Assembly (NCBI RefSeq): GCF_006094395.1
Contig: NZ_CP035291.1
Coordinates: forward strand, 2,108,001-2,172,000
From: Staphylococcus haemolyticus
GTDB lineage: Bacteria > Bacillota > Bacilli > Staphylococcales > Staphylococcaceae
Length of the DNA: 64,000 nt
Reading direction: 5' to 3'
A model generated the notes under the pieces. That model made no database searches, had not been told where the DNA came from, and saw nothing but the letters and a program-made list of their open reading frames with translations. Of the stretch, positions 46,463 through 54,520 are shown piece after piece; position 1 is the stretch's first letter; each line of letters begins with the position of its first letter. The position numbers and the translations under genes are program-made.

Positions 46463-46843
46463 TTAATCAAATGTATTTTCTTTAAAAGAAGTTTGAGCGA
46501 CTTCTTTTATCGCTTCATCAGTTGTTCCGCCAACTGAGAGTTTCACTGCAGCAGTAAAACTACCTTCAACTATTGGTGCATCTATCTTCTTAATATGATG
46601 TGATCCTTCATACATCTCAATTGCTAAATCTAAATTCATTTCAGAAGAACCTAGATCATAAAAACACAATGCGTCATCATCTAAGTTATTGATAATATTT
46701 TGAATATCATCAAATGATGTACCTATGCCTCCATCGACACCGCCGTGAGCTACAACGTTAACATCTTGCGCCATCTGATTGAGCAAAGCTTTAGTACCAT
46801 TCGCAATGTCTTCACTATGGCTAATAATTATAATTGTTGTCAT
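46463..46843 (-). CDS. dhaM: DhaM, phosphotransfer subunit of PTS-dependent dihydroxyacetone kinase
   Basis: 126 residues, one EIIA-mannose-type domain. Phospho-His9 in IIISHSEDIANG, then GGVDGGIGTSFDDI. It carries phosphate from HPr to DhaL. The enteric DhaM also has HPr and EI domains; this short form is the usual Gram-positive type. Overlaps dhaL by 4 bp. Confidence 0.92.
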   Translation of the reverse strand: MTTIIIISHSEDIANGTKALLNQMAQDVNVVAHGGVDGGIGTSFDDIQNIINNLDDDALCFYDLGSSEMNLDLAIEMYEGSHHIKKIDAPIVEGSFTAAVKLSVGGTTDEAIKEVAQTSFKENTFD

Positions 46844-47421
46844 TCAATGTCATCTCCAATCAGTGCACTTAATACGTAAACCATACTTTGGGCACCAGGG
46901 TCGATATAACCTATTGAATCCTTTTTAAAGTATGCTGCACGTCCTTTTGTAGCTTCTATCTCTTTCGTATCAGTAGCAAATTGTTGTAGTATCTCTGACG
47001 TAATTGTTTCATCATTTTCTAAAGCTTCACGCGCTCGATCTACAACATCAAACATCGTCTTCTCATCTCGTTGTACTTTACCTCTCTGCGCAATCGCATT
47101 AGCAAATTCAGTAACAACAGCTTTTAAATTTTCTTTGTCCATTTCATCATTAACAACATTAGCCATTTTAACAAAGCTAAATCCATATAATGGACCAGAT
47201 GCACCACCAATATTTGACATTAATGCCATACCAGTAGATTTAAATAGCGATGACATACTACTATCATCTATCTTGTCTTTCAAACTTTTAAATCCACGCA
47301 ACATATTGACACCATGATCGCCATCACCGATTGCTCTATCTAAATCCGTTAATAATGTTTCTTTCTCTGAAAACACTGCCTCTAAATTTAATAATCGTTG
47401 TTTCATATCTTTAACATCCAT
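46840..47421 (-). CDS. dhaL: DhaL, ADP-binding subunit of dihydroxyacetone kinase
   Basis: 193 residues. Seen: LTDLDRAIGDGDHGVNMLRG (Mg-ADP-binding DxDxxxN-type acidic motif), GGASGPLYG and DPGAQSMVYVL. It holds ADP that is rephosphorylated by DhaM and hands phosphate to DHA on DhaK. 33 bp after dhaK. Confidence 0.93.
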   Translation of the reverse strand: MDVKDMKQRLLNLEAVFSEKETLLTDLDRAIGDGDHGVNMLRGFKSLKDKIDDSSMSSLFKSTGMALMSNIGGASGPLYGFSFVKMANVVNDEMDKENLKAVVTEFANAIAQRGKVQRDEKTMFDVVDRAREALENDETITSEILQQFATDTKEIEATKGRAAYFKKDSIGYIDPGAQSMVYVLSALIGDDIE

Positions 47422-47454
47422 TTTTAATCACCTCAGTTGAATGTAGTTTTCTTT

Positions 47455-48417
47455 TTAAAAGTAGCGAGACGTAGTAGGTGCTTGTAAAGCTTTGAGTAGT
47501 TCTTCATTATTAGGAAGTAGTGTGATTGAAAAACCTTGCATATCTAATGAAGTCATATAATCACCAACAAACCATTGCGCCACATCTCTATTTTGCTTTT
47601 CTAAATAAAGTGAGCAATATTTAGTCACAATATTTAATTCTGATAGTGGTGTACCACCCATTCCATTAACTATAACGATTAAAGATTGCTCTTGATTTTC
47701 TTTAAGTAATCGACTTAATAACCGTTCAACGATACTATCGATTTCTTCATAGTGTATTCGTTCAATTCCTTTTTCGCCATGAATACCTATCCCAATTTCT
47801 ATATCCTCATCATTAATATCAAATCCATATTGGCCTGTTGTCGGAACCATTGGTGGTGTCAGTGCCATACCAATACTTTTAATTTGTGAAACTAATGCTT
47901 CAGCTTTTTCTTTAATTTCCTGTAGAGCTAAACCTTGTTCAGCTAGGTAGCCTACATATTTATGAACGCATACTGTGCCTGCAACACCACGTCTTTGCGT
48001 TTCTTCAGACACTGATATGTCATCTTTAACGACAACCATCTCTACTTGAATATCTTCCATTTCTGCCATTTCTTGCGCCATTTCAAAGTTCATTACATCG
48101 CCAGCATAATTTTTAACAATTAACAACACACCATCACCAGTATCGACAGCCTTAATTGCTTCTAACACTTTATCAGGAGTTGGTGAAGTAAATACTTCTC
48201 CGCAAACTGCCGCATCAAGCATCCCTTGCGCAACATAACCTGCATGAGCCGGTTCATGTCCACTACCGCCACCTGAAACAATCGCTACGCCTTTAGATTT
48301 CTTTTTACGTCGCACGACAACAGTTTCTGCAATGATTTCGATATAATTATTTGCTATTTTTAAGCCGTCTAACATATCTTTTAAAAAGTTTTCCTTTTGT
48401 TTTATTAGCTTTTTCAT
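47455..48417 (-). CDS. dhaK: DhaK, substrate-binding subunit of dihydroxyacetone kinase
   Basis: 320 residues from ATG 48417 (AAAGGAGG upstream; the start 27 bp earlier is rejected). Seen: SGGGSGHEPAHAGYV (about 48-62), VKNYAGDVMNFEMA and GIGIHGEKGIERI with the histidine that binds dihydroxyacetone covalently. Makes dihydroxyacetone phosphate from DHA using PEP through the PTS. No glycerol dehydrogenase gene is adjacent, so the DHA source is not shown here. A cre-like site lies upstream. Confidence 0.93.
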   Translation of the reverse strand: MKKLIKQKENFLKDMLDGLKIANNYIEIIAETVVVRRKKKSKGVAIVSGGGSGHEPAHAGYVAQGMLDAAVCGEVFTSPTPDKVLEAIKAVDTGDGVLLIVKNYAGDVMNFEMAQEMAEMEDIQVEMVVVKDDISVSEETQRRGVAGTVCVHKYVGYLAEQGLALQEIKEKAEALVSQIKSIGMALTPPMVPTTGQYGFDINDEDIEIGIGIHGEKGIERIHYEEIDSIVERLLSRLLKENQEQSLIVIVNGMGGTPLSELNIVTKYCSLYLEKQNRDVAQWFVGDYMTSLDMQGFSITLLPNNEELLKALQAPTTSRYF

Positions 48418-48466
48418 ATGCAACTTCCTCCTTTGGCCTATCAATTTAATTATAAATCAAGCACAA

Positions 48467-48480
48467 TGTATGCGCTATCA
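48467..48480 (+). promoter_or_regulatory. cre-like CcpA site upstream of dhaK
   Basis: TGTATGCGCTATCA agrees with TGWAANCGNTNWCA at all fixed positions except one. It lies 50-63 bp before the dhaK ATG, with a possible -10 TATAAT (minus strand, about 48454-48449) next to it, so CcpA could block the dhaKLM promoter. Confidence 0.55.
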
Positions 48481-48509
48481 TTTACATATAAATCGACTTT
48501 AATAAAAAA

Positions 48510-48602
48510 GTGGAAATGGAACAGAATTTATCCTTATTCAAACACAGAGAATTTCAGCGTAAAATTCACTACTAAGGTCTGTCCACTCCCACGAAGATTA
48601 CT
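48510..48602. repeat. Degenerate staphylococcal intergenic repeat
   Basis: GTGGA at 48510 and the ACAGA that follows pair with TCTGTCCAC (about 48578-48586). The inner part holds AGAATTT/AAATTC pairing. Same general design as the element at 34817-34972 but more decayed. Non-coding. Confidence 0.5.
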
Positions 48603-48692
48603 ATAATCGTAAAAAGTTTAATATTTAACTAATTAGAAATTATGTCTTGCATATATTTTATACTTCAGTATTACTATTTAATTCATCAATTT

Positions 48693-49709
48693 TTAAATAC
48701 TCTTAGATTTATACATTAAATAAATGAAATAAGGTGCGCCTATAATAGCAACTACAATACCAGCAGGTACCCCTGTCGGTTCAAGGATGACTTTACCAAT
48801 AGTATCTGATAAAACGAGTAAGAAAGCACCTACGATAATTGAAATTGGTAAAAAGAGTTGATGACGTGGCCCAATAATTGATTTTGCAATATGTGGCCCC
48901 ATTAAACCAATAAATGCAATAGCACCTGCAACAGCCACGGCAATTGATGATAAAACAACAGCAATAAAGAATAGAACTACACGTTCTTTTTCAATCTTAA
49001 CACCGAGACCTTTAGCAATGTGTTCATGTGTATTAATTAAATTCAATACATTAGATTTATATAATAGAAATGGAATTATAATGATTAGCCATGGAATAGT
49101 TGCAATGACAAATGTCCAGTCATCGCCCCAAATATTACCAGCAAACCAAGTAGCTATAAATTCTGACTGATCTTCATTAAATTTAGACATAAGCGTAATA
49201 GAACCACCATATAAGGCTGTCTGCATGCCTACACCAATTAGCACCATACTTGAAGGTGTAATGCCATCTTTCTTATTCACACTAAATAAAAAGATAACAA
49301 TTGCAGTAGCTACACCACCAATGACACTAATCACTGGTAACACATACACAAAATTATCAGGGTTAATTTGTCCTATTGAAATAAATAATGCTATTGCGAA
49401 ACCACCGCCAGCATTAATACCTAAAATACCTGGCTCCGCAATTGGATTCTTAGTGACACTTTGAATAATAGCGCCACTTAAACTTAACGCAGCACCTGCT
49501 AAAATAGTAATTAACATTCTTGGGAAACGAAATTCCATTAAGATTAATTGATCATAATATTCACCTTGACCTATGAGCGTCTTAAAAAAATGATCAACCG
49601 GAATTTTATATTCTCCTGAAGACACACTCCATGTACATGCGGCTAATAATAATATTGAAAAAATTACTAAAGTAACGATTTGTTTTCGTCTTAATTTAGG
49701 ATGAATCAT
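48693..49709 (-). CDS. fhuG: FhuG ferric hydroxamate permease
   Basis: 338 residues, FecCD/BtuC-type permease with about ten helices. Seen: GAALSLSGAIIQSVTKNPIAEPGILGINAGGGFA, the LVLIGVGM segment and GPHIAKSIIGPRHQ (EAA-like loop contacting the ATPase). It overlaps fhuB by 4 bp. Together with FhuB and FhuC it imports ferric hydroxamate siderophores such as ferrichrome. Confidence 0.93.
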   Translation of the reverse strand: MIHPKLRRKQIVTLVIFSILLLAACTWSVSSGEYKIPVDHFFKTLIGQGEYYDQLILMEFRFPRMLITILAGAALSLSGAIIQSVTKNPIAEPGILGINAGGGFAIALFISIGQINPDNFVYVLPVISVIGGVATAIVIFLFSVNKKDGITPSSMVLIGVGMQTALYGGSITLMSKFNEDQSEFIATWFAGNIWGDDWTFVIATIPWLIIIIPFLLYKSNVLNLINTHEHIAKGLGVKIEKERVVLFFIAVVLSSIAVAVAGAIAFIGLMGPHIAKSIIGPRHQLFLPISIIVGAFLLVLSDTIGKVILEPTGVPAGIVVAIIGAPYFIYLMYKSKSI

Positions 49710-50710
49710 ATTGTGCGTCCTCCTCTTTTAACTAAGTATAAGAAGTAAGGCACGCCGATAAATGAAATAATCGCTCCCACTGGCGCTTCACCTAACATTC
49801 GTGCTACAGTATCAGCTAAAATCATAAGTAAACCGCCTGTTAAAGCTGTTAATGGTAATACCTTTGAATAGTCTGTACCTACTAAGAATCTGACAATGTG
49901 AGGTACCATCAAGCCAACAAAGGCAATTTGTCCTACCATTGAAACGGCTACCCCCGCTAATATCATAGTTAAGAATAAACTTACTCCACGAATCAACGTG
50001 ATATTTTGACCCAAGCCTTTAGCAAGTGTCTCTCCTAAATTTAAAATCGTTAATTGTTTACTCATTGCTATGATGATAATAATAGCAATGATAATAACAG
50101 GTCCGCTCCACATAAGTTGTTTCCAAGTCGTACCTGAAACACCGCCAGCAGTCCAGAAAGTAAGTGTTTGATTCAACTTAAATGTTAAAGCAATACCTTG
50201 ACTCAAAGCTGTTAAAAGTGCACTTACAGCAGCACCTGCTAAAATGATTCTCATAGGATTGAAGCCATCACGTCTAGAGCGACCTATCGTTAAGACAATA
50301 AAGCCACCCAACATCGCACCTAAAAACCCTGCACACATGAGCATTAAGAATGGTGCTGCCGGATAAAAAGCAAATGTTAACGCCAATGCAAATGAAGCCC
50401 CAGAGTTTAAACCAATTAAACTTGGATCTGCAAGTCCGTTTTTAGTTACGCCTTGAATAACAGCACCAGCAACTGATAATGCCATTCCAACTAATACCGC
50501 ACCTAAATCACGCGGTATACGTATCTCACTAATAATATTATGTTGTTGATTTTTAGGATTATAATGAAAAATAGCATCCATAATAGTTGAAAAACTAATT
50601 TTCGCTTCACCTATCAAGATAGATACAAGCAATGCGCTTATTAACAACACAAAGACTAAAATAATATAGCCAATAAAACCTATGTTTACTTTTTTATCTT
50701 TCTCCATCAT
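49706..50710 (-). CDS. fhuB: FhuB ferric hydroxamate permease
   Basis: 334 residues, paralogue of FhuG with the same signatures (GMALSVAGAVIQGVTKNGLADPSLIGLNSGAS; GLMVPHIVRFLVG). Forms the heterodimeric channel. Begins ATGATG; either ATG may be used. 34 bp after fhuC. Confidence 0.93.
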   Translation of the reverse strand: MMEKDKKVNIGFIGYIILVFVLLISALLVSILIGEAKISFSTIMDAIFHYNPKNQQHNIISEIRIPRDLGAVLVGMALSVAGAVIQGVTKNGLADPSLIGLNSGASFALALTFAFYPAAPFLMLMCAGFLGAMLGGFIVLTIGRSRRDGFNPMRIILAGAAVSALLTALSQGIALTFKLNQTLTFWTAGGVSGTTWKQLMWSGPVIIIAIIIIIAMSKQLTILNLGETLAKGLGQNITLIRGVSLFLTMILAGVAVSMVGQIAFVGLMVPHIVRFLVGTDYSKVLPLTALTGGLLMILADTVARMLGEAPVGAIISFIGVPYFLYLVKRGGRTI

Positions 50711-50744
50711 GATAAAAATTCCTTTTTCTTAGTTTATCTATATA

Positions 50745-51542
50745 TTATGAATAATTACGTTCGAATAAGTCATATGTCACTAACAGTGGTTTACCTGTAC
50801 GAGGGTCCGTACTAAGTACGACATCGATATTAAACACTTTTTCTAGAATATCTTTAGTCAACACGTCTTCAGTAGCGCCACAAGCAATGATTTCACCTTT
50901 CTTCATTGCGATAAGATGATCAGAAAAACGAATAGCCTGGTTAATGTCGTGTAAGACCATAATAATGGTACAACCTTGTTCTTTATTTAATTGTTGAACT
51001 AATTCTAAAATTTCTAATTGATGTGAGATATCTAAATATGTTGTGGGTTCATCTAGGAAAATAATGTCTGTTTTTTGAGCCAATGCCATTGCAATCCAAA
51101 CTCGTTGACGCTGACCACCACTTAAATCATTAATAGAACGATGTCTAAATTCAGATGTGCCAGTAACATTTAAAGCCCAATCAATCTCTTTTTTATCTTC
51201 AGCAGATAGACGGCCGAACCCTTTTTGATGTGGAAAACGACCATAAGATACTAATTCTCCTACTGTAAGACCATCTGCTACTTCTGGTGTTTGTGGTAAT
51301 ATAGCAATTTTTTTAGCAATTTCTTTAGTTGATTGCGTATGAATATTTTGACCATCTAATTGAATTTCACCATTTTTGATTGTTAATAAGCGTGACAATG
51401 CTTTTAATAATGTAGATTTCCCACAACCATTAGGCCCAATGATAGACGTAACCTTGCCATCAGGTATTTCTACATCTAAATTGTTAATAATCGAATGATC
51501 CCCATATCCAATTTCCACTTGTTGCGCTTTTAAACGATTCAT
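50745..51542 (-). CDS. fhuC: FhuC iron-siderophore transporter ATPase
   Basis: 265 residues from ATG 51542 (AGGGAAAG upstream); the longer in-frame reading to 51671 crosses the Fur box and is wrong. Seen: Walker A GPNGCGKST, signature LSGGQRQRVWIA, Walker B DIIFLDEPTTYLD. In S. aureus this ATPase also energises the Hts and Sir staphyloferrin permeases, so loss would affect several uptake systems. The substrate lipoprotein is encoded elsewhere. Confidence 0.95.
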   Translation of the reverse strand: MNRLKAQQVEIGYGDHSIINNLDVEIPDGKVTSIIGPNGCGKSTLLKALSRLLTIKNGEIQLDGQNIHTQSTKEIAKKIAILPQTPEVADGLTVGELVSYGRFPHQKGFGRLSAEDKKEIDWALNVTGTSEFRHRSINDLSGGQRQRVWIAMALAQKTDIIFLDEPTTYLDISHQLEILELVQQLNKEQGCTIIMVLHDINQAIRFSDHLIAMKKGEIIACGATEDVLTKDILEKVFNIDVVLSTDPRTGKPLLVTYDLFERNYS

Positions 51543-51594
51543 GCTTTCCCTACTTTCATAATAAATAACTTTATATACGATTGAGTTTGTCAAT

Positions 51595-51609
51595 TGATAA
51601 TAATTATCA
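51595..51609 (-). promoter_or_regulatory. Perfect Fur box of the fhuCBG operon
   Basis: TGATAATAATTATCA is a perfect 7-1-7 palindrome identical in design to the Fur/Per-Box core. One half overlaps a plausible -35 (minus strand TTATCA) set 17 bp from a TATATA -10 (51577-51572). Iron repression of fhuCBG is expected. Confidence 0.9.
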
Positions 51610-51670
51610 TAGTCAATAGATGTATTATAACATCTTTGTAAATAACTGACTATTTGTAATCGACAAAGCA

Positions 51671-51738
51671 AAGGTTAGGTATTTCATTAATTGATGTCGT
51701 CATAACACTTTCACCAATATATTGAAACACCTAACCTT
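51671..51738 (-). terminator. Terminator after yitT-type gene
   Basis: AAGGTTAGGT (51671-51680) plus TTTC pairs with GAAA plus ACCTAACCTT (ending 51738) around a 40-base loop. Confidence 0.5.
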
Positions 51739-51749
51739 ATTCATTCTCA

Positions 51750-52583
51750 TTATTCATCCACTAAAAAGCCATTGCCATATACATCTCTCACATCATGCAC
51801 AACTAAAAAGGCTTGATTATCAATCTTACGTATAATTTTCTTAGCTCGAGACACTTGTGTTTTTGCAACAACAACATATAATACGTCTTTTTCTTCACGA
51901 CTATAATAGCCTCGACCATCTAATATAGTAAGGCCTCGACCAACTTGTTCATCTATTGCTTTAGCTACTTGGTCAGGCTTACTTGAAATAATCGTCATTG
52001 CTTTTTTAGTATTTAAACCTTCTATAACATATTCCATAACCTTCGTACCTATATACAATGAGATAACTGTTACTAAGGCCATTTGCAATGGTAATACTGT
52101 TAATGATATGAGTACTACAATCAAATCAAAAAACAATAACGCATATGCAGTACTTACATCTAAATATTTATTAGCAATTTGTGCTAGTATCGTTGTCCCT
52201 GCAGTTGTACCACCAGCTAAAACAATAATACCAATGCCTAACCCAACACAAGAGCCACCAAATATAGCGTTAATGATGACATTTCCAGTTTCGACGTGCC
52301 AAGACTCAGTTAAACTTAAAAACACTGAGATAAGTACAGTTGCCACAATAGTTAATAACATACTTTTCTTACTTAAAAATTTATACCCTACAATGATCAG
52401 TAGCGCATTTGCTACAAAGTTCGTGATGGCTGGAGAAATGTGAAACGCATAATATAATACGATGGCTATACCTGTTACGCCACCTTCTCCTAAATTACCT
52501 GAGATAATGAATGCATTAACCCCAGCTGAAAATATGAAAGAGCCTAGTATAACTAAAAGTAAATCTTTAATATTTTTATTCAC
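51750..52583 (-). CDS. YitT-family (DUF161/DUF2179) membrane protein
   Basis: About 277 residues: five helices with FSAGVNAFIISGNLGEGGVTGIAIVLYY and AGGTTAGTTILAQIANKYL, then a cytosolic DUF2179 domain (about 215-277, GLTILDGRGYYSREEKDVLYVVV). Function unknown; often an associated regulator-like domain. The start is uncertain: GTG 52583 follows AAGGGG by 9 bp, and TTG 52592 is possible. Confidence 0.85.
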   Translation of the reverse strand: MNKNIKDLLLVILGSFIFSAGVNAFIISGNLGEGGVTGIAIVLYYAFHISPAITNFVANALLIIVGYKFLSKKSMLLTIVATVLISVFLSLTESWHVETGNVIINAIFGGSCVGLGIGIIVLAGGTTAGTTILAQIANKYLDVSTAYALLFFDLIVVLISLTVLPLQMALVTVISLYIGTKVMEYVIEGLNTKKAMTIISSKPDQVAKAIDEQVGRGLTILDGRGYYSREEKDVLYVVVAKTQVSRAKKIIRKIDNQAFLVVHDVRDVYGNGFLVDE

Positions 52584-52734
52584 ATACACCAACCCCTTTT
52601 AATGTAATATCATTAAAAAGGTTATCACAATCACTAGTGAAGCTACAATATGCATTTCATAAATAGTCTATATCATTTTCAAGGTATATTTCTATTTCAC
52701 CATGAATAAGTGAACTAATTTAAAAACAAATATA

Positions 52735-52749
52735 AATTTTCTGAATTTT
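52735..52749 (+). promoter_or_regulatory. CodY-like box upstream of the small RNA promoter
   Basis: AATTTTCTGAATTTT matches the CodY consensus AATTTTCWGAAAATT at 13 of 15 positions and ends 3 bp before the -35 of the RsaD-like gene. In S. aureus RsaD is reported to be under CodY control. Confidence 0.6.
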
Positions 52750-52752
52750 TTG

Positions 52753-52781
52753 TTTACTTCGCCAATTACATTTGCTATAAT
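52753..52781 (+). promoter_or_regulatory. Promoter of the RsaD-like RNA
   Basis: -35 TTTACT (52753-52758), exact 17-bp spacer, consensus -10 TATAAT (52776-52781). No ORF follows it; the transcript would end at the strong terminator at 52911-52958. Confidence 0.75.
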
Positions 52782-52787
52782 GTGTAT

Positions 52788-52958
52788 AACTTCTTAATAA
52801 GAGAAGTTATCTCCTTTGTGTTGTTTATAGTAACAAAACAAATTTTGCTCGAAGTACTGTGACAGTACCTAGTCCTTACCGTTACAAGTACATTAATATT
52901 CATTTCCCATAAAAACCAAGTATATAGGGTGTCTCCTCACCCTATATACTTGGTTTTT
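52788..52958 (+). ncRNA. rsaD: RsaD-like small regulatory RNA
   Basis: About 171 nt from a predicted start near 52788 to the end of a perfect 21-bp terminator stem (52911-52931 with 52938-52958). No coding potential. A 5' hairpin AACTTCT/AGAAGTT is followed by UCUCCUUU (52810-52817); UUUCCC (52903-52908) precedes the terminator, whose loop is UCUCCU. Such C-rich stretches in staphylococcal Rsa RNAs pair with ribosome sites. Position between yitT-type and nupC genes, size and the CodY-like box agree with RsaD of S. aureus as I recall it; sequence identity to that RNA was not checked. Confidence 0.72.
52911..52958 (+). terminator. Terminator of the RsaD-like RNA
   Basis: Perfect 21-bp stem with a 6-base loop TCTCCT and U-rich 3' end. 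Confidence 0.92.
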
Positions 52959-52994
52959 ATCATGTTAATTAAAATCTACTGAAATTATTAAAAA

Positions 52995-53035
52995 AATCGT
53001 GGAACGAAATTCAAATTGAATACTGCTCCACGATT
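52995..53035 (-). terminator. nupC terminator
   Basis: AATCGTGGA (52995-53003) and TCCACGATT (53027-53035); seven Ts on the minus strand. Confidence 0.8.
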
Positions 53036-53067
53036 CTTTTTAATTGATAAACATGTTATGTATCTTC

Positions 53068-54300
53068 TTACCAAGCAAATAATCCGACAAACGCTGCAGT
53101 AAGTAATGATACTAATATACCTGCTAATAACATCATAGGTACGTATTTAGATACAAAATCTGATGTTTTTTGATCGACAATCCCTTTTAATGTTCCGACA
53201 ATCATTCCGATTGTAGAGAAGTTAGCAAATGAAACTAAGAATGTTGAAATAACAGCTCTTCTGTGAGGGCTATATGAATCAACGACTTTACTAATTTCAC
53301 CCATAACTACAAATTCATTAGTAACAATCTTCTTAGCCATTTGTTGAGCAACAATCCATGCTTCTCCCCATGGCAAACCAAGTAAAAGTGCAAATGGATA
53401 CATGAATAAACCTAAAATTTGATTTAAACCGAAACTACCTTTTACGCCTATCCATCCACCAACTAGACCTGTAATTAAGTTTATAAAGCGATCAATTAAG
53501 TCTGCTAAAGCAACAAAACTAATTACAAATGCAATAATGATTAATACTAATTTACCTGCATTAAGTACAGAATCACCTAAAAATGAGAAGAAAGGTTGAC
53601 GTTTTACCGTTTCATTATTTTTGATGCTATAAATGATGTCTTCTTGTTCTTCAACACTAACCGGATTCAAAATTGAAGAAACAATTATCGCGTTGATAAT
53701 ATTTAGTGGTATCGCAGTTAATACGAGATCACCCGGTATCATTTGAACGTATGCACCAACAATAGCTCCAGAGATTGAACTCATTGACATCATAGCCACT
53801 GTTAATACACGCATTTCATTCATACGTTTCAATTGTTCGTTTGATACAGCTAATGCTTCAGTATTACCTAAGAACATCATTTCGATGCCAAAGAATGATT
53901 CAAATTTAGGTTGACGCGTAATTTTCGCTAGCACCCAACCAATACCACCTATAATTTTAGGTAGAATATTGAAATACATTAATACGTCAAATAATGGTAC
54001 TACAAGTAGAATTGGGAAGAGTGCGCTAATCGCCATATCCATCTGTTTACCACTAGTGAAACTGCTGAATGCAAATCCTGTTCCAGTATGTGCTGATTGA
54101 ATTACCCATGCGATTGCTGAAGCTAATCCTTCTACAATAGTTCTCCCAATTTGGAAATAGACGAAGAACCATGCTAAAAACAAGTTTAATACAACAAGAA
54201 TTAAAATAGATTTCCATTGGATGTTTTTGCGATCTCTTGAAAATAAAACTGCAATTCCCAAAAACGCAAGTAACCCAATGATGTTAACCAATAAAAACAT
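53068..54300 (-). CDS. nupC: NupC-type concentrative nucleoside transporter
   Basis: 410 residues, CNT family. Seen: the Gate-type domain FPILLVVPLFDVLMYFNILPKII and the substrate-binding motifs FFGIEMMFLGNTEALAV (the GNTE nucleoside/sodium site) and VSFANFSTIGMIVGTLKG. It imports nucleosides with H+ or Na+. Single gene with its own terminator. Confidence 0.92.
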   Translation of the reverse strand: MFLLVNIIGLLAFLGIAVLFSRDRKNIQWKSILILVVLNLFLAWFFVYFQIGRTIVEGLASAIAWVIQSAHTGTGFAFSSFTSGKQMDMAISALFPILLVVPLFDVLMYFNILPKIIGGIGWVLAKITRQPKFESFFGIEMMFLGNTEALAVSNEQLKRMNEMRVLTVAMMSMSSISGAIVGAYVQMIPGDLVLTAIPLNIINAIIVSSILNPVSVEEQEDIIYSIKNNETVKRQPFFSFLGDSVLNAGKLVLIIIAFVISFVALADLIDRFINLITGLVGGWIGVKGSFGLNQILGLFMYPFALLLGLPWGEAWIVAQQMAKKIVTNEFVVMGEISKVVDSYSPHRRAVISTFLVSFANFSTIGMIVGTLKGIVDQKTSDFVSKYVPMMLLAGILVSLLTAAFVGLFAW

Positions 54301-54467
54301 AAGGCACCTACCTGATTAATTTTTTATGACATTAATGTCATAGCATGTCTATACAACAGAACCGTACTTTATTCACTAATTTACCCCAAAAGTTCCGTTA
54401 ATAATATATTTTTAATTATACCATGAGGTAATGTTCGAGAAAATAAAGATTTTTTAAATAGTACAAT

Positions 54468-54507
54468 AGAAAGCACTAGAGTTAAATTTACTGCTCTAGT
54501 GCTTTCT
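54468..54507 (-). terminator. Terminator of the GT2-TagF gene
   Basis: Perfect 14-bp stem AGAAAGCACTAGAG (54468-54481) with its complement (54494-54507). Confidence 0.7.
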
Positions 54508-54520
54508 ACTTTCATTTCAA

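Noticed and set aside
51543-51671. Longer FhuC N-terminus
   Set aside because: The extension crosses the Fur box and promoter and has no similarity to ABC ATPases.
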